Below are positions 14,104 through 20,476 of a stretch of 20,476 nt of DNA, piece by piece. Under the pieces are notes generated by a model. It saw only the letters and a list, made by a program, of their open reading frames with translations, was not told where the DNA came from and searched no databases. The stretch lies in contig CAKSPH010000038.1 of assembly GCA_934481355.1 (NCBI GenBank), forward strand, positions 1-20,476, written 5' to 3'. Origin of the DNA: an uncultured Oscillospiraceae bacterium (GTDB lineage Bacteria > Bacillota > Clostridia > Oscillospirales > Ruminococcaceae). Both the position numbers and the translations under genes were made by a program. Each line of letters begins with the position of its first letter. Position 1 is the first letter of the stretch.

Positions 14104-15069
14104 TCAGTTGAGTATCTTGTTCTTCGGGTCGTTTATCAGCGCCGGGTCGAAGATCGGGACGTCAAAGTGGTCTATCGCGTCGGTTATATCGGCGGCGATG
14201 TCCTCCGGGATATCCTCCTCTTCGATGAAGCGCTGGAGCGCCGTAATGTAGTTCTGCCGCAGGAACATCTTGTCCTTCAGCGATACATGAACTCTCACCC
14301 TGCCGCCGGAATCCGCGTTTACAAGGTGGAGTATGTCGTAGTCTATCAGCCGCATCATGTCGCCGATACAGTCGCCGCCGCGCCCGCCGAATACTATCTT
14401 GTGGAATGCCGCCGCCTTGCACAGCGCGGCAAGGTCGAATTCCTTCGGGAGGGTGCTGTACACCGACATCAGCGTGAACATATACTCCTCCAGCGAGGCG
14501 TAATTCTTGGTGCGCCCCATGGAGAGCGTTATGCTCTCGGCACCCGCCGTCGTGAGTTTCAGCGCCGTATCCAGCGCGGTTTTCTTCACGTTCATCGGGC
14601 AGAAGTCCACCGGGACGGTCATGCCCCTGGCGCGCATTACAAGATCCGCCGCCTCCGCGCCGTCAAGCAGGGAGTAGCTTCCGCGGTAACGCGCCATCGT
14701 TATCGGTCCTGAGATATCCGCCTGCGCCAGTCCGATTATCTTCCGGGAGAAGCTGTGCATTGCCGGGAGTTCGAAAATAACCGGCGTGTGACCGACGTTT
14801 ATCGTGCCTTTCATGTCGTTGACCGTCACCAGGACATAGCTGAAGTCGAACACCTGTGTGAGCTCCGTGAACATCGGGTCGCCCAGCCGGAATATGTAAT
14901 TCACGCCGTCCGGAAGCTCGTGCATTTTCATCACCGTGCGGAAATCCAGCTCGATGTACTTCACGCCAGCCTCGGTCAGCGCCTGAATGTAACGGTAGAT
15001 ATGCCCGGGCTTCGCGCGGTCGTCTATAGGCAGGGAGCACAGGCTGTTGTCGATAAGTACGGTTTTCAT
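14104..15069 (-). CDS. TIM-barrel protein resembling HMGL/DRE-TIM aldolases, function unknown
   Basis: 321 residues from the ATG at 15069, which overlaps the stop of the upstream gene by one base (TGATG). Longer in-frame starts would overlap that gene. The opening KTVLIDNSLCSLPIDDR, then IYRYIQALTEAGVKYIELD, mimics the first strands and helices of HMGL-like barrels ('DTTLRDG ... L.EAGV..IE'), but the metal and substrate Asp-Arg-Glu triad is not clearly kept. Later segments VPVDFCPMN, ALKLTTAGAESITLSMG and FHKIVFGGRGGDC look like further barrel strands and loops. I cannot assign a reaction, and it may be a degenerate or repurposed member. It is last in the five-gene minus-strand operon and ends at the shared terminator (14069-14098). 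Confidence 0.6.
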   Translation of the reverse strand: MKTVLIDNSLCSLPIDDRAKPGHIYRYIQALTEAGVKYIELDFRTVMKMHELPDGVNYIFRLGDPMFTELTQVFDFSYVLVTVNDMKGTINVGHTPVIFELPAMHSFSRKIIGLAQADISGPITMARYRGSYSLLDGAEAADLVMRARGMTVPVDFCPMNVKKTALDTALKLTTAGAESITLSMGRTKNYASLEEYMFTLMSVYSTLPKEFDLAALCKAAAFHKIVFGGRGGDCIGDMMRLIDYDILHLVNADSGGRVRVHVSLKDKMFLRQNYITALQRFIEEEDIPEDIAADITDAIDHFDVPIFDPALINDPKNKILN

Positions 15070-15320
15070 CAGCCCCTGAGCCCTCTGGACTGCCTGTCCA
15101 TATCCTCTACCACGATGTCGTATATTTCGCCGAGGGAGGCGCAGTATTCCAGCACCTTCCACGGCTCGTTGGTGTGGTAGTGTATCTTTATCAGCTCGTC
15201 GTCGCCCACCGCAAGCAGGGAATCCCCCCTGAAATTCTCGCGGATATAGTCGTTTATCGCGTCCTCGTCAAGACCCTCGCCCTCGATAAGGAGCTGTGTG
15301 TCGTACCTGAATTCTATCAT
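15069..15320 (-). CDS. stand-alone FakA C-terminal-like (DAK/DegV-associated) domain
   Basis: 83 residues. FRYDTQLLIEG, GDSLLAVGDDELIKIHYHTNEP, WKVLEYCASLGEIYDI and VEDMDRQ closely follow the C-terminal domain of FakA/YloV-type fatty acid kinases ('YGYCTEFLI ... GDSLVVVGD..LVKVHVHTN.PG.VLE.A...GEL..I.IENM..Q'). Here that domain stands alone, without the ATP-binding DhaL-type domain. In FakA this part helps bind the acyl-carrier FakB partner. Alone it cannot be a kinase; it might be a lipid- or partner-binding regulator. Its ATG follows the stop of the CNNM gene by one base, and its stop overlaps the start of the TIM-barrel gene, so all three are co-translated. The relation to FakA is by motif recall and is fairly sure; the function is unknown. 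Confidence 0.7.
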   Translation of the reverse strand: MIEFRYDTQLLIEGEGLDEDAINDYIRENFRGDSLLAVGDDELIKIHYHTNEPWKVLEYCASLGEIYDIVVEDMDRQSRGLRG

Positions 15321-15321
15321 G

Positions 15322-16581
15322 TCATTTATCCTCGTCTTTCTCCGGAGCCTTTAGTTCAATGCGTATCCGGTTCACCCGGAGGTCTGCCGCGTCAAGTATC
15401 GTTATGCGGAATTCGTCCGTTTCGGTGGTATCGCCGTTTTTCGGAATGCTCCCGAAAAGTCCCAGCACCCAGCCTGCCACGGTGTGAGCCTCGCTCTCGA
15501 TGTCAGCGCTTATATCCCGCGCGTCAAAGAAGCGCCGCAGGGAGTTCAGCGAAACGTCGCCGTAAACCTCGAAAACTCCCGTCCCGACCATCGTTACCGG
15601 GGATTTTACCTCGTCGCTTTCGTCCCATATCTCGCCTACCAGCTCCTCCAGGATATCTTCCATGGTGACGATGCCGAGGGTGCCGCCGTGCTGGTCAAGC
15701 ACAACGCACATATGGCATTTCTGCTTCTGCATGGTGCGGAAAACCTCCGACAGCTTCTGCATCTGCGGCAGGTACAGCGTTTCCTGCATTATGCTTTCAA
15801 CGGTGAAGTCCCGGCTCTTTTCGTACCGCTTGAAGAATTCCTTTTCGGTGATTATGCCTATGATATTATCAAGCGTCCTGTCGTAGACCGGCATTCTGGA
15901 GTATTCCTCGGAGAGGAACTTCCGGCGCACGCTCTCGATATCGTCGGTTTTTTCCACGGCGGTTATGCGCACACGGGGGGTGATTATCTCATCGACCGTT
16001 ATCTCGTCGAATTCAAGGGCGCTTCGCACGAGGTTGCCCTCCTGGGTTTCCAGCACTCCCTCGTCGACGGTTTCGTCTATCATTACCTTGAGTTCTTCCT
16101 CGGTCATGCTGACTGTCTCCTTGCGGCGGAACAGCTTGGACACCACTTTTTTAAGCATGATGAAGAACGCGGCGAACGGCGTGAATATCACCATCAGCAC
16201 CGAAAGCGCCCCGGAGGCGAACATCGCGAACGGCTCGGCAAAATCCTTCGCCATGCTCTTGGGGATTATCTCGCCGAAGGTCAGCACGATAAGCGTGGTC
16301 GCAACGGTGGAAACCAGGGAGCCGTACTTCTCGCCCACAAGGTTTATTGCAAGCATTGTCGCGATGGACGAGCAGGCGATGTTCACGATGTTGTTTCCTA
16401 TCAGGATAGTGGTGAGCGCCTTGTCGTATTTGTCGAGTATCTTTATCGTGCGCGCGGCGGCGCGGTTTCCGCCGTCCGCCATGCTTTTCAGGCGGATACG
16501 GTTCACCGAGCTCAGCGAGGTCTCCGTTGCGGAGAAATACGCCGAAAGTATAACTAAAACTATTATCAGAACTATCTGCAT
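15322..16581 (-). CDS. CNNM/CorC (HlyC) family transporter-like protein: DUF21 + CBS pair + CorC_HlyC
   Basis: 419 residues. An N-terminal CNNM (DUF21) membrane domain (about 1-160) has FSATETSLSSVNRIRLK, ILIGNNIVNIA and TLIVLTFGEIIPKSMAK, with four membrane segments. The MTEEELKVMIDETVDEGVL linker leads to a CBS pair (about 195-320; ITPRVRITAVEK, SRMPVYDRTLDNIIGII, LGIVTMEDILEELVGEI). The C-terminal CorC_HlyC domain (about 335-410) contains YGDVSLNSLRRFF and TVAGWVLGLFGSIPK. Family members export Mg2+ or Na+ or support Mg2+ homeostasis (CNNM, MpfA, CorB); 'hemolysin' is a historic name. It starts three bases after the ArsC-like stop, within an operon of overlapping genes. Confidence 0.93.
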   Translation of the reverse strand: MQIVLIIVLVILSAYFSATETSLSSVNRIRLKSMADGGNRAAARTIKILDKYDKALTTILIGNNIVNIACSSIATMLAINLVGEKYGSLVSTVATTLIVLTFGEIIPKSMAKDFAEPFAMFASGALSVLMVIFTPFAAFFIMLKKVVSKLFRRKETVSMTEEELKVMIDETVDEGVLETQEGNLVRSALEFDEITVDEIITPRVRITAVEKTDDIESVRRKFLSEEYSRMPVYDRTLDNIIGIITEKEFFKRYEKSRDFTVESIMQETLYLPQMQKLSEVFRTMQKQKCHMCVVLDQHGGTLGIVTMEDILEELVGEIWDESDEVKSPVTMVGTGVFEVYGDVSLNSLRRFFDARDISADIESEAHTVAGWVLGLFGSIPKNGDTTETDEFRITILDAADLRVNRIRIELKAPEKDEDK

Positions 16582-16584
16582 TTC

Positions 16585-16920
16585 TTACTCCCATTCCTTC
16601 CAGATGTCCGGACAGTAGCCGGTGGTGGCCTGCCTGCCGTTGCGGACTATCGGCGTGCGGTAGAGCTTTGGGTTTTCCGCGAGCTTATCCGGCTTTGCGT
16701 CGTCCAGCAGGTACTTTATCTCGGCGTAGTCCCTGGAGTTCTCGTCGATGACGGAATCTATCCTCCCGCCCAGTGCGCGCACGACGCTGTCAAGCTCGCC
16801 GCGGCTGAGTCCCTTTGACAGGATATCTACATATTGGTATTTTATGCCGCGCTCCCTGAAATATCTCTCTGCCTTTTTTGTGTCGAAGCACTTTGATTTT
16901 CCGAATATCTGAATATTCAT
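16585..16920 (-). CDS. ArsC/Spx/MgsR-family thioredoxin-fold protein
   Basis: 111 residues. The thioredoxin-fold opening is MNIQIFGKSKCFDTKKAERYF, with Cys11 in a C-x-x-T arrangement, so there is only one active-site cysteine, unlike the CxxC of Spx. TPIVRNG is the cis-Pro loop, and the C-terminus GYCPDIWKEW matches the YffB/ArsC-like group. The family includes arsenate reductases, Spx-type RNA-polymerase binders and many proteins of unknown role. The Spx RNA-polymerase contact motif is not evident, and no ars genes lie nearby, so arsenate reduction is not supported by context. The ATG overlaps the HAD gene's stop (four bases), and it is co-transcribed with the HAD and CNNM genes. Confidence 0.82.
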   Translation of the reverse strand: MNIQIFGKSKCFDTKKAERYFRERGIKYQYVDILSKGLSRGELDSVVRALGGRIDSVIDENSRDYAEIKYLLDDAKPDKLAENPKLYRTPIVRNGRQATTGYCPDIWKEWE

Positions 16921-17717
16921 ACGTTCTCCTGTAATGCGTACTGACGGACTGCCCGGAGCACTCCGTTCTCGTTATTGCTCCGCGCGAGGAACCGCGCCAT
17001 GCGCTTTATGTCCGGGTCGCCGTTTTCCATGGCGAAGCTCCAGCCGGCGTAGCGGAGCATATCCTCGTCGTTCCAGAAATCGCCGAAAGCCATGGTGTCC
17101 TGTGCGCCTATGCCGAGGATCTTCCCAAGCTCCCGGAGGGCGCTGCCCTTGCTGACTCCGCTGCCCATGATATCCATCCAGTAGGGTCCGGAGACCTGAA
17201 CGTTCAGCCGGTCGCCGAAAACCGCGTCAACTGCGGGCTTGGCGTGCTGCTTCGTTCCCCTTGCGTCGAACACCGCCAGCTTGTATATGATATCGTCAAT
17301 GCTGCGGAAATCCTCGCAGACTATGTGGTTCTTGTAGTATTTCGCTATCTCGGCGCTGAATTCCGGGTCGGCGCTGAGGTGATATGTACCGCGCCCCGCG
17401 CACACGAGAATGCGGGCTCCCCCAATGCTTTCCAGCGTGCCGATGAGCTCGTCGAAGGTCTTTCTGTCCAGCGGAGTTACGTGCACCTGCTTTCCGGCGT
17501 GGATTATGTTCGCGCCGTTGTCGCAGATGAAGTCCAGCCGGGTGCGGTATTCCTCCGGGAAGAGGTGCGCCACCGCGTCAAACGAGCGCCCGCTCGCCAC
17601 CGTGAAGCGTATCCCGCGCTGCTCCAGCTCGCCGAAAACCTCCAGGAAATCCGCGGGCAGCTCCTTGCGGTCGTTGAGCAGGGTGCCGTCCATGTCGCTT
17701 GCTATCAGCTTTATCAT
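16917..17717 (-). CDS. Cof-type HAD-superfamily phosphatase
   Basis: 266 residues, usual for Cof-type (IIB) HAD hydrolases. Motif I is IASDMDGTLL (Asp8, Asp10), motif II is TVASGRS, motif III is Lys190 in SGVSKGSAL, and motif IV is GDFWNDEDML (Asp213, Asp217). Between motifs II and III lies the large C2 cap domain. Such enzymes remove phosphate from sugar phosphates, flavin precursors or pyridoxal phosphate; the substrate cannot be predicted. It is the first gene of the five-gene minus-strand operon, with GAGGAA upstream of ATG and a clear promoter 70-100 bases away. Confidence 0.92.
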   Translation of the reverse strand: MIKLIASDMDGTLLNDRKELPADFLEVFGELEQRGIRFTVASGRSFDAVAHLFPEEYRTRLDFICDNGANIIHAGKQVHVTPLDRKTFDELIGTLESIGGARILVCAGRGTYHLSADPEFSAEIAKYYKNHIVCEDFRSIDDIIYKLAVFDARGTKQHAKPAVDAVFGDRLNVQVSGPYWMDIMGSGVSKGSALRELGKILGIGAQDTMAFGDFWNDEDMLRYAGWSFAMENGDPDIKRMARFLARSNNENGVLRAVRQYALQENV

Positions 17718-17785
17718 TATTGTTCCTCGCTATCTTTTGTCTACGGTTTTATATCTGTTCCGGGCTTTTTGCCCTATATTAATGT

Positions 17786-17814
17786 ATTATAGCATAAATC
17801 GCGCGCTCTTGCAA
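17786..17814 (-). promoter_or_regulatory. sigma-A promoter of the HAD-ArsC-CNNM operon
   Basis: On the minus strand, TTGCAA (17814-17809) and TATAAT (17791-17786) are separated by 17 bases. The leader of about 60 bases contains a small GGGC/GCCC hairpin (17762-17774) without a useful T-run. Confidence 0.83.
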
Positions 17815-17897
17815 GTGGTTGATATTTTATTTTTGTGCGCTTTCACTCCCGCCGAGTGGATTTTACGCATTTATGCACAGGATTTTTCAAAAAATTG

Positions 17898-17926
17898 TTG
17901 CAAAAAAGCGTGCTTTGTGTTATACT
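17898..17926 (+). promoter_or_regulatory. sigma-A promoter of the speD operon
   Basis: TTGCAA at 17898-17903 and TATACT at 17921-17926 with a 17-base spacer. Transcription should start near 17933, giving a leader of about 148 bases before speD. The promoter diverges from the HAD operon promoter about 85 bases away; between the two lies AT-rich sequence with no recognised operator. Confidence 0.82.
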
Positions 17927-17932
17927 AACTTT

Positions 17933-18060
17933 GACTGTATACAGACCTCCGGTAATTTCCCGTCTTCTGGGTCGCTGTTACTGCGCAGACACATAAGCCT
18001 TAGCCGCAGCAGCGCCCTGGATACGAGGGATTTCCGGAGGTCAGGAAAAATCCGTCAGTC
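17933..18060 (+). promoter_or_regulatory. structured speD leader RNA, candidate polyamine/SAM-responsive element
   Basis: Hand folding gives a long nested structure. GACTG (17933-17937) faces CAGTC (18056-18060). GACCTCCGG (17944-17952) pairs perfectly with CCGGAGGTC (18034-18042), continued by AAT/ATT and CCC/GGG (to 17961 and 18027). An internal loop of 17962-17968 against 18018-18026 follows. GGG-T-CGCTGTT (17969-17979) then pairs with AGCAGCGCCC (18008-18017) with one bulged T. The apical 17980-18007 can form GCG/CGC. There is no T-run terminator, so control would be at translation; AAAGG at 18071-18075 lies just downstream. No known riboswitch consensus was matched. Confidence 0.5.
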
Positions 18061-18080
18061 GCATTATATGAAAGGTCGTG

Positions 18081-18938
18081 ATGATAGGGTTGGAGAAAAA
18101 GGCAGAAGCAGTTCCTGGCGGCGCAGGCTCCAGACTGGCTTTATATGGCTTTAACAACCTCACAAAAACACTTAGCTTCAACATTTACGATGTGTGCTAT
18201 GCAAAAAGTGAGAGGGAGCAGAAGGATTACATCGCCTACATAGACGAGCAGTATAATTCCGACAGGCTCACAAAAATTCTCTGCGACGTGACCGAGAGCA
18301 TCGGCGCGACAGTCCTGAACATCTCAAAGCAGGACTACGACCCGCAGGGAGCCTCTGTCAATATCCTCTTTGCCGAGGGGAACATTGACCCGGACCACAT
18401 AGACGAGTCCTGCAACAAGGGCGCGGGCTGGTTCAACAGGAGCGGTATCCAGCCGAATACCGTTCACGCACATCTTGACAAGAGTCATATCACGGTGCAC
18501 ACTTTCCCGGAGTATCATCCGGACAAGGCTATTTCAACATTCAGGGTAGATATCGACGTTGCCACCTGCGGCGAGATATCCCCGCTCAACACGCTGGATT
18601 ACCTGATAGGCAGCTTCGATTCGGACATAATCACGATAGACTACCGCGTGCGCGGTTTCACGAGAGATGTTTCCGGCAGGAAATGCTTCATGGATCACAA
18701 GATAACCTCAATCCAGGACTACATAAATCCGGCGACCCTGACGAAGTACGACGCAATAGACGTCAATGTGTACCAGTCAAATATATTCCATACGAAAATG
18801 CTTATCAAGGAGATAGAGCTCCAGAACTATCTCTTCAACTCCGATGTATACGAGATACACCCCCAGCAGCGCCTTGAGATAACCAACAGCCTGCGCCGAG
18901 AGATGATCGAGATATTCAGCGGAATGAACATCTACTGA
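18081..18938 (+). CDS. speD: S-adenosylmethionine decarboxylase proenzyme
   Basis: 285 residues from ATG 18081 (an in-frame GTG at 18078 sits too close to AAAGG at 18071-18075). It is very like the long, E. coli-type Spe[72 protein letters not shown] and [12 protein letters not shown]. Cleavage before Ser135 in KSHIT would create the pyruvoyl cofactor. The enzyme makes decarboxylated AdoMet, the aminopropyl donor for spermidine. There is a short insertion (about 109-125) relative to my memory of the E. coli protein. It is first in an operon with a PLP amino-acid decarboxylase; spermidine synthase may lie beyond the right edge. The structured leader suggests regulation. Confidence 0.95.
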   Translation: MIGLEKKAEAVPGGAGSRLALYGFNNLTKTLSFNIYDVCYAKSEREQKDYIAYIDEQYNSDRLTKILCDVTESIGATVLNISKQDYDPQGASVNILFAEGNIDPDHIDESCNKGAGWFNRSGIQPNTVHAHLDKSHITVHTFPEYHPDKAISTFRVDIDVATCGEISPLNTLDYLIGSFDSDIITIDYRVRGFTRDVSGRKCFMDHKITSIQDYINPATLTKYDAIDVNVYQSNIFHTKMLIKEIELQNYLFNSDVYEIHPQQRLEITNSLRREMIEIFSGMNIY

Positions 18939-18948
18939 GGTGAGGGAA

Positions 18949-20427
18949 ATGAGAGAATACAGTCTCGACCAGTCCCGGGCGCCTCTTTACGAAGCGATGA
19001 GGGAGTATCAGCTCGACCGCGTTGTCAAGTTCGACGTCCCCGGTCACAAGGGCGGCAGGGGAAACAAGGCGCTGAGGGATTTCCTCGGCGAGGTCTGCAT
19101 GAAGAACGACGTCAACTCCATGAAGCCCCTCGACAACCTGTGCCACCCGGTCTCCGTAATAAAGGAAGCGCAGGAATACGCGGCGGACGCTTTCGGCGCG
19201 GAAAATTCCATATTCATCGTAAACGGCGCGACGGGCGCAGTACAGGCGATGGTGATGTCGGTCTGTAAGGCGGGGGACAGGATAATCCTGCCGAGGAACG
19301 TTCACCGCAGCGCGATAAACGCGCTTGTTGTGTGCGGCGCGGTGCCGGTTTACGTCAATCCCGGGGTCAACAGCGAACTCGGCATACCGCTGGGAATGAC
19401 CCCTGCGGAGGTCGAGGCGGCGATAATCGCCAACCCGGACGCAAAGGCTGTGCTTGTGAACAACCCGACCTACTACGGAATATGCTCCGACCTGCGGAAA
19501 ATCACCGAGATCGCACACCGCCACGGTTTAAAGGTGCTGTGCGACGAGGCTCACGGAACGCACTTCTATTTCGGCGAGGGGCTTCCGCCCTCCGGAATGA
19601 GCTGCGGGGCGGACATGGCGGCGGTCTCAGTCCACAAGACCGGAGGGAGCCTCACGCAGAGCGCCCTCCTGCTTCTGGGAAAGGGGATAGACCCGAACTA
19701 CGTCCGGCAGATAATCAACCTGACCCAGACCACCAGCGCAAGCTATCTGCTGATGGTGTCCCTCGACCTTGCGCGGCAGAACCTCGCGCTCCACGGCAGG
19801 GAGTTCTACGCAAAGACGGTGGAGTTCGCGGATTATGCGCGTAAGGAGATAAACGCCATCGGCGGATATTACGCTTTCGGCGGGGAGCTCTGCGACGGCG
19901 GGGCGTTCTACGCGTTCGACAAGACCAAGCTTTCCGTGCACACTCGGGCGATGGGTCTTGCGGGAATAGAGGTCTACGACCTGCTGCGGGACGAGTACGA
20001 CATACAGATAGAATTCGGCGACATCGGCAATATCCTGGCGATAATCACCGGAGGCGACCGGGCGCTTGAAATAGAGCGGCTTCTCGGCGCGCTGAACCTT
20101 ATCAAGAAGTTCCACGGCAAGTCTCCGGCGGGACTTTACGATCACGAATACATCGACCCGATACTGGAGATGTCCCCGCAGGCGGCGTTCTACGCCGAGC
20201 AGGAGACCGTCCCGATTGAGAAGTCCGCAGGCAGGGTGTGCAGCGAGTTCGTCATGTGCTACCCGCCGGGAATACCGATACTGGCGCCGGGGGAGCGTAT
20301 CACGCAGGATATCCTCGATTATATCGCGTTCGCAAAGGAAAAGGGGTGCTCCCTTACCGGCTGCCGGGATATGAACGTGGAGTATTTGCAAACAGTAAAG
20401 TTCAGCGCCGGGAACGACCGGCGCTGA
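18949..20427 (+). CDS. Orn/Lys/Arg decarboxylase (SpeA/CadA-like, PLP-dependent)
   Basis: 492 residues from ATG 18949, with GAGG and GAGGG upstream; an in-frame GTG at 18940 is less likely. This is the short form of the fold-type I decarboxylase family, about the size of B. subtilis SpeA. The opening includes FDVPGHKGGRG, then NGATGAVQAM, DEAHGTHF (199-206) and SVHKTGGSLTQSALLLL with PLP-binding Lys230. The C-terminal domain contains CYPPGIPILAPGE. It decarboxylates arginine, lysine or ornithine; the substrate cannot be read from the sequence, though co-transcription with speD favours a polyamine precursor (agmatine, cadaverine or putrescine). It starts 10 bases after speD. The stop codon lies inside a strong hairpin (20400-20429). 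Confidence 0.93.
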   Translation: MREYSLDQSRAPLYEAMREYQLDRVVKFDVPGHKGGRGNKALRDFLGEVCMKNDVNSMKPLDNLCHPVSVIKEAQEYAADAFGAENSIFIVNGATGAVQAMVMSVCKAGDRIILPRNVHRSAINALVVCGAVPVYVNPGVNSELGIPLGMTPAEVEAAIIANPDAKAVLVNNPTYYGICSDLRKITEIAHRHGLKVLCDEAHGTHFYFGEGLPPSGMSCGADMAAVSVHKTGGSLTQSALLLLGKGIDPNYVRQIINLTQTTSASYLLMVSLDLARQNLALHGREFYAKTVEFADYARKEINAIGGYYAFGGELCDGGAFYAFDKTKLSVHTRAMGLAGIEVYDLLRDEYDIQIEFGDIGNILAIITGGDRALEIERLLGALNLIKKFHGKSPAGLYDHEYIDPILEMSPQAAFYAEQETVPIEKSAGRVCSEFVMCYPPGIPILAPGERITQDILDYIAFAKEKGCSLTGCRDMNVEYLQTVKFSAGNDRR

Positions 20428-20440
20428 ACATCCGGTTTTT
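20400..20440 (+). terminator. hairpin spanning the decarboxylase stop codon, possible terminator
   Basis: GTTCAGCGCCGG (20400-20411) pairs perfectly over 12 bases with CCGGCGCTGAAC (20418-20429) around a six-base loop. The TGA stop (20425-20427) is inside the right arm. A T-run (20436-20440) follows after six bases, which is farther than ideal, so it may be a terminator, attenuator or 3'-stabilising hairpin. Confidence 0.6.
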
Positions 20441-20442
20441 CT

Positions 20443-20467
20443 TTGATTTTCCGTGGTGGAAAATCAA
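20443..20467. repeat. 10-base perfect inverted repeat at the right edge
   Basis: TTGATTTTCC (20443-20452) and GGAAAATCAA (20458-20467) are exact complements around GTGGT. The T-rich flank on either side could make it a terminator for either strand; the window ends before this can be judged. Confidence 0.55.
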
Positions 20468-20476
20468 TTTCGCCTT

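Noticed and set aside
14104..15162. Longer start for the TIM-barrel gene at 15162
   Set aside because: It would overlap the FakA-like gene by more than 90 bases. The ATG at 15069 is coupled to that gene's stop and starts a sensible barrel strand.
17933..18060. Known SAM-I or SAM-III riboswitch before speD
   Set aside because: The characteristic SAM-I core (GGCAACC with a kink-turn) and the SAM-III core could not be found; only a long nested hairpin is visible. The element is reported as unclassified.

Overview
The window looks like chromosomal DNA of a GC-rich member of the Clostridia, most likely an Oscillospiraceae/Ruminococcus-type gut anaerobe. The grounds are Gram-positive style ribosome binding sites (AGGAGG), sigma-A promoters with 17-base spacers, a GatCAB amidotransferase, a DUF421/DUF4363 pair, an ANTAR antiterminator-type regulator beside glutamate synthase genes, and a split archaeal-type glutamate synthase. 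No phage, insertion sequence, CRISPR array, tRNA or rRNA was seen. The family assignment is inference.

Layout, left to right. (1) 1-1158, minus strand: DUF421 membrane protein and DUF4363 protein, ending in a terminator at 39-66. (2) 1328-4497, plus strand: three separate units, namely a U32-peptidase-like protein, an SCP2-like domain protein with a long Lys/Ala/Pro tail, and an SGNH/GDSL esterase-like lipoprotein with a Thr/Lys/Pro-rich tail. (3) 4585-7774, minus strand: gatC-gatA-gatB, which makes Gln-tRNA (and possibly Asn-tRNA) by transamidation. It is driven by a clear promoter at 7815-7843. (4) 7775-8375: a 600-base divergent intergenic region with several inverted repeats, a perfect consensus promoter, and a long untranslated leader. 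(5) 8376-14060, plus strand: six genes, comprising split glutamate synthase (GATase subunit, FMN/Fe-S subunit, GXGXG subunit), a four-cluster ferredoxin, an FAD/NAD(P) oxidoreductase, and an ANTAR RNA-binding regulator. (6) 14104-17717, minus strand: a tightly packed operon with HAD phosphatase, ArsC/Spx-like protein, CNNM/CorC-type membrane protein, a stand-alone domain resembling the C-terminus of FakA, and a TIM-barrel-like protein. (7) 17718-20476, plus strand: a structured leader, speD (AdoMet decarboxylase) and an Orn/Lys/Arg-type decarboxylase, i.e. polyamine synthesis.

The most interesting signals are in RNA leaders. The glutamate synthase leader (about 8140-8375) contains two hairpins that can present six-base loops ACCGAU and AGCGCU. 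Both fit the A-x-x-G-x-x loop rule known for ANTAR-protein targets, and they are followed by an intrinsic terminator just before the first gene. The last gene of the same operon encodes an ANTAR protein whose receiver domain has lost its phospho-acceptor. This suggests a self-contained autoregulatory antitermination circuit for ammonia assimilation. The speD leader (17933-18060) folds on paper into a long multi-segment hairpin with conserved-looking internal loops and no obvious terminator, so it is a candidate polyamine- or SAM-sensing element.

Functionally the window joins nitrogen assimilation (glutamate synthase), Gln-tRNA synthesis and polyamine synthesis, all of which draw on the glutamate/glutamine/arginine pool. 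Whether they are co-regulated cannot be told from the sequence.
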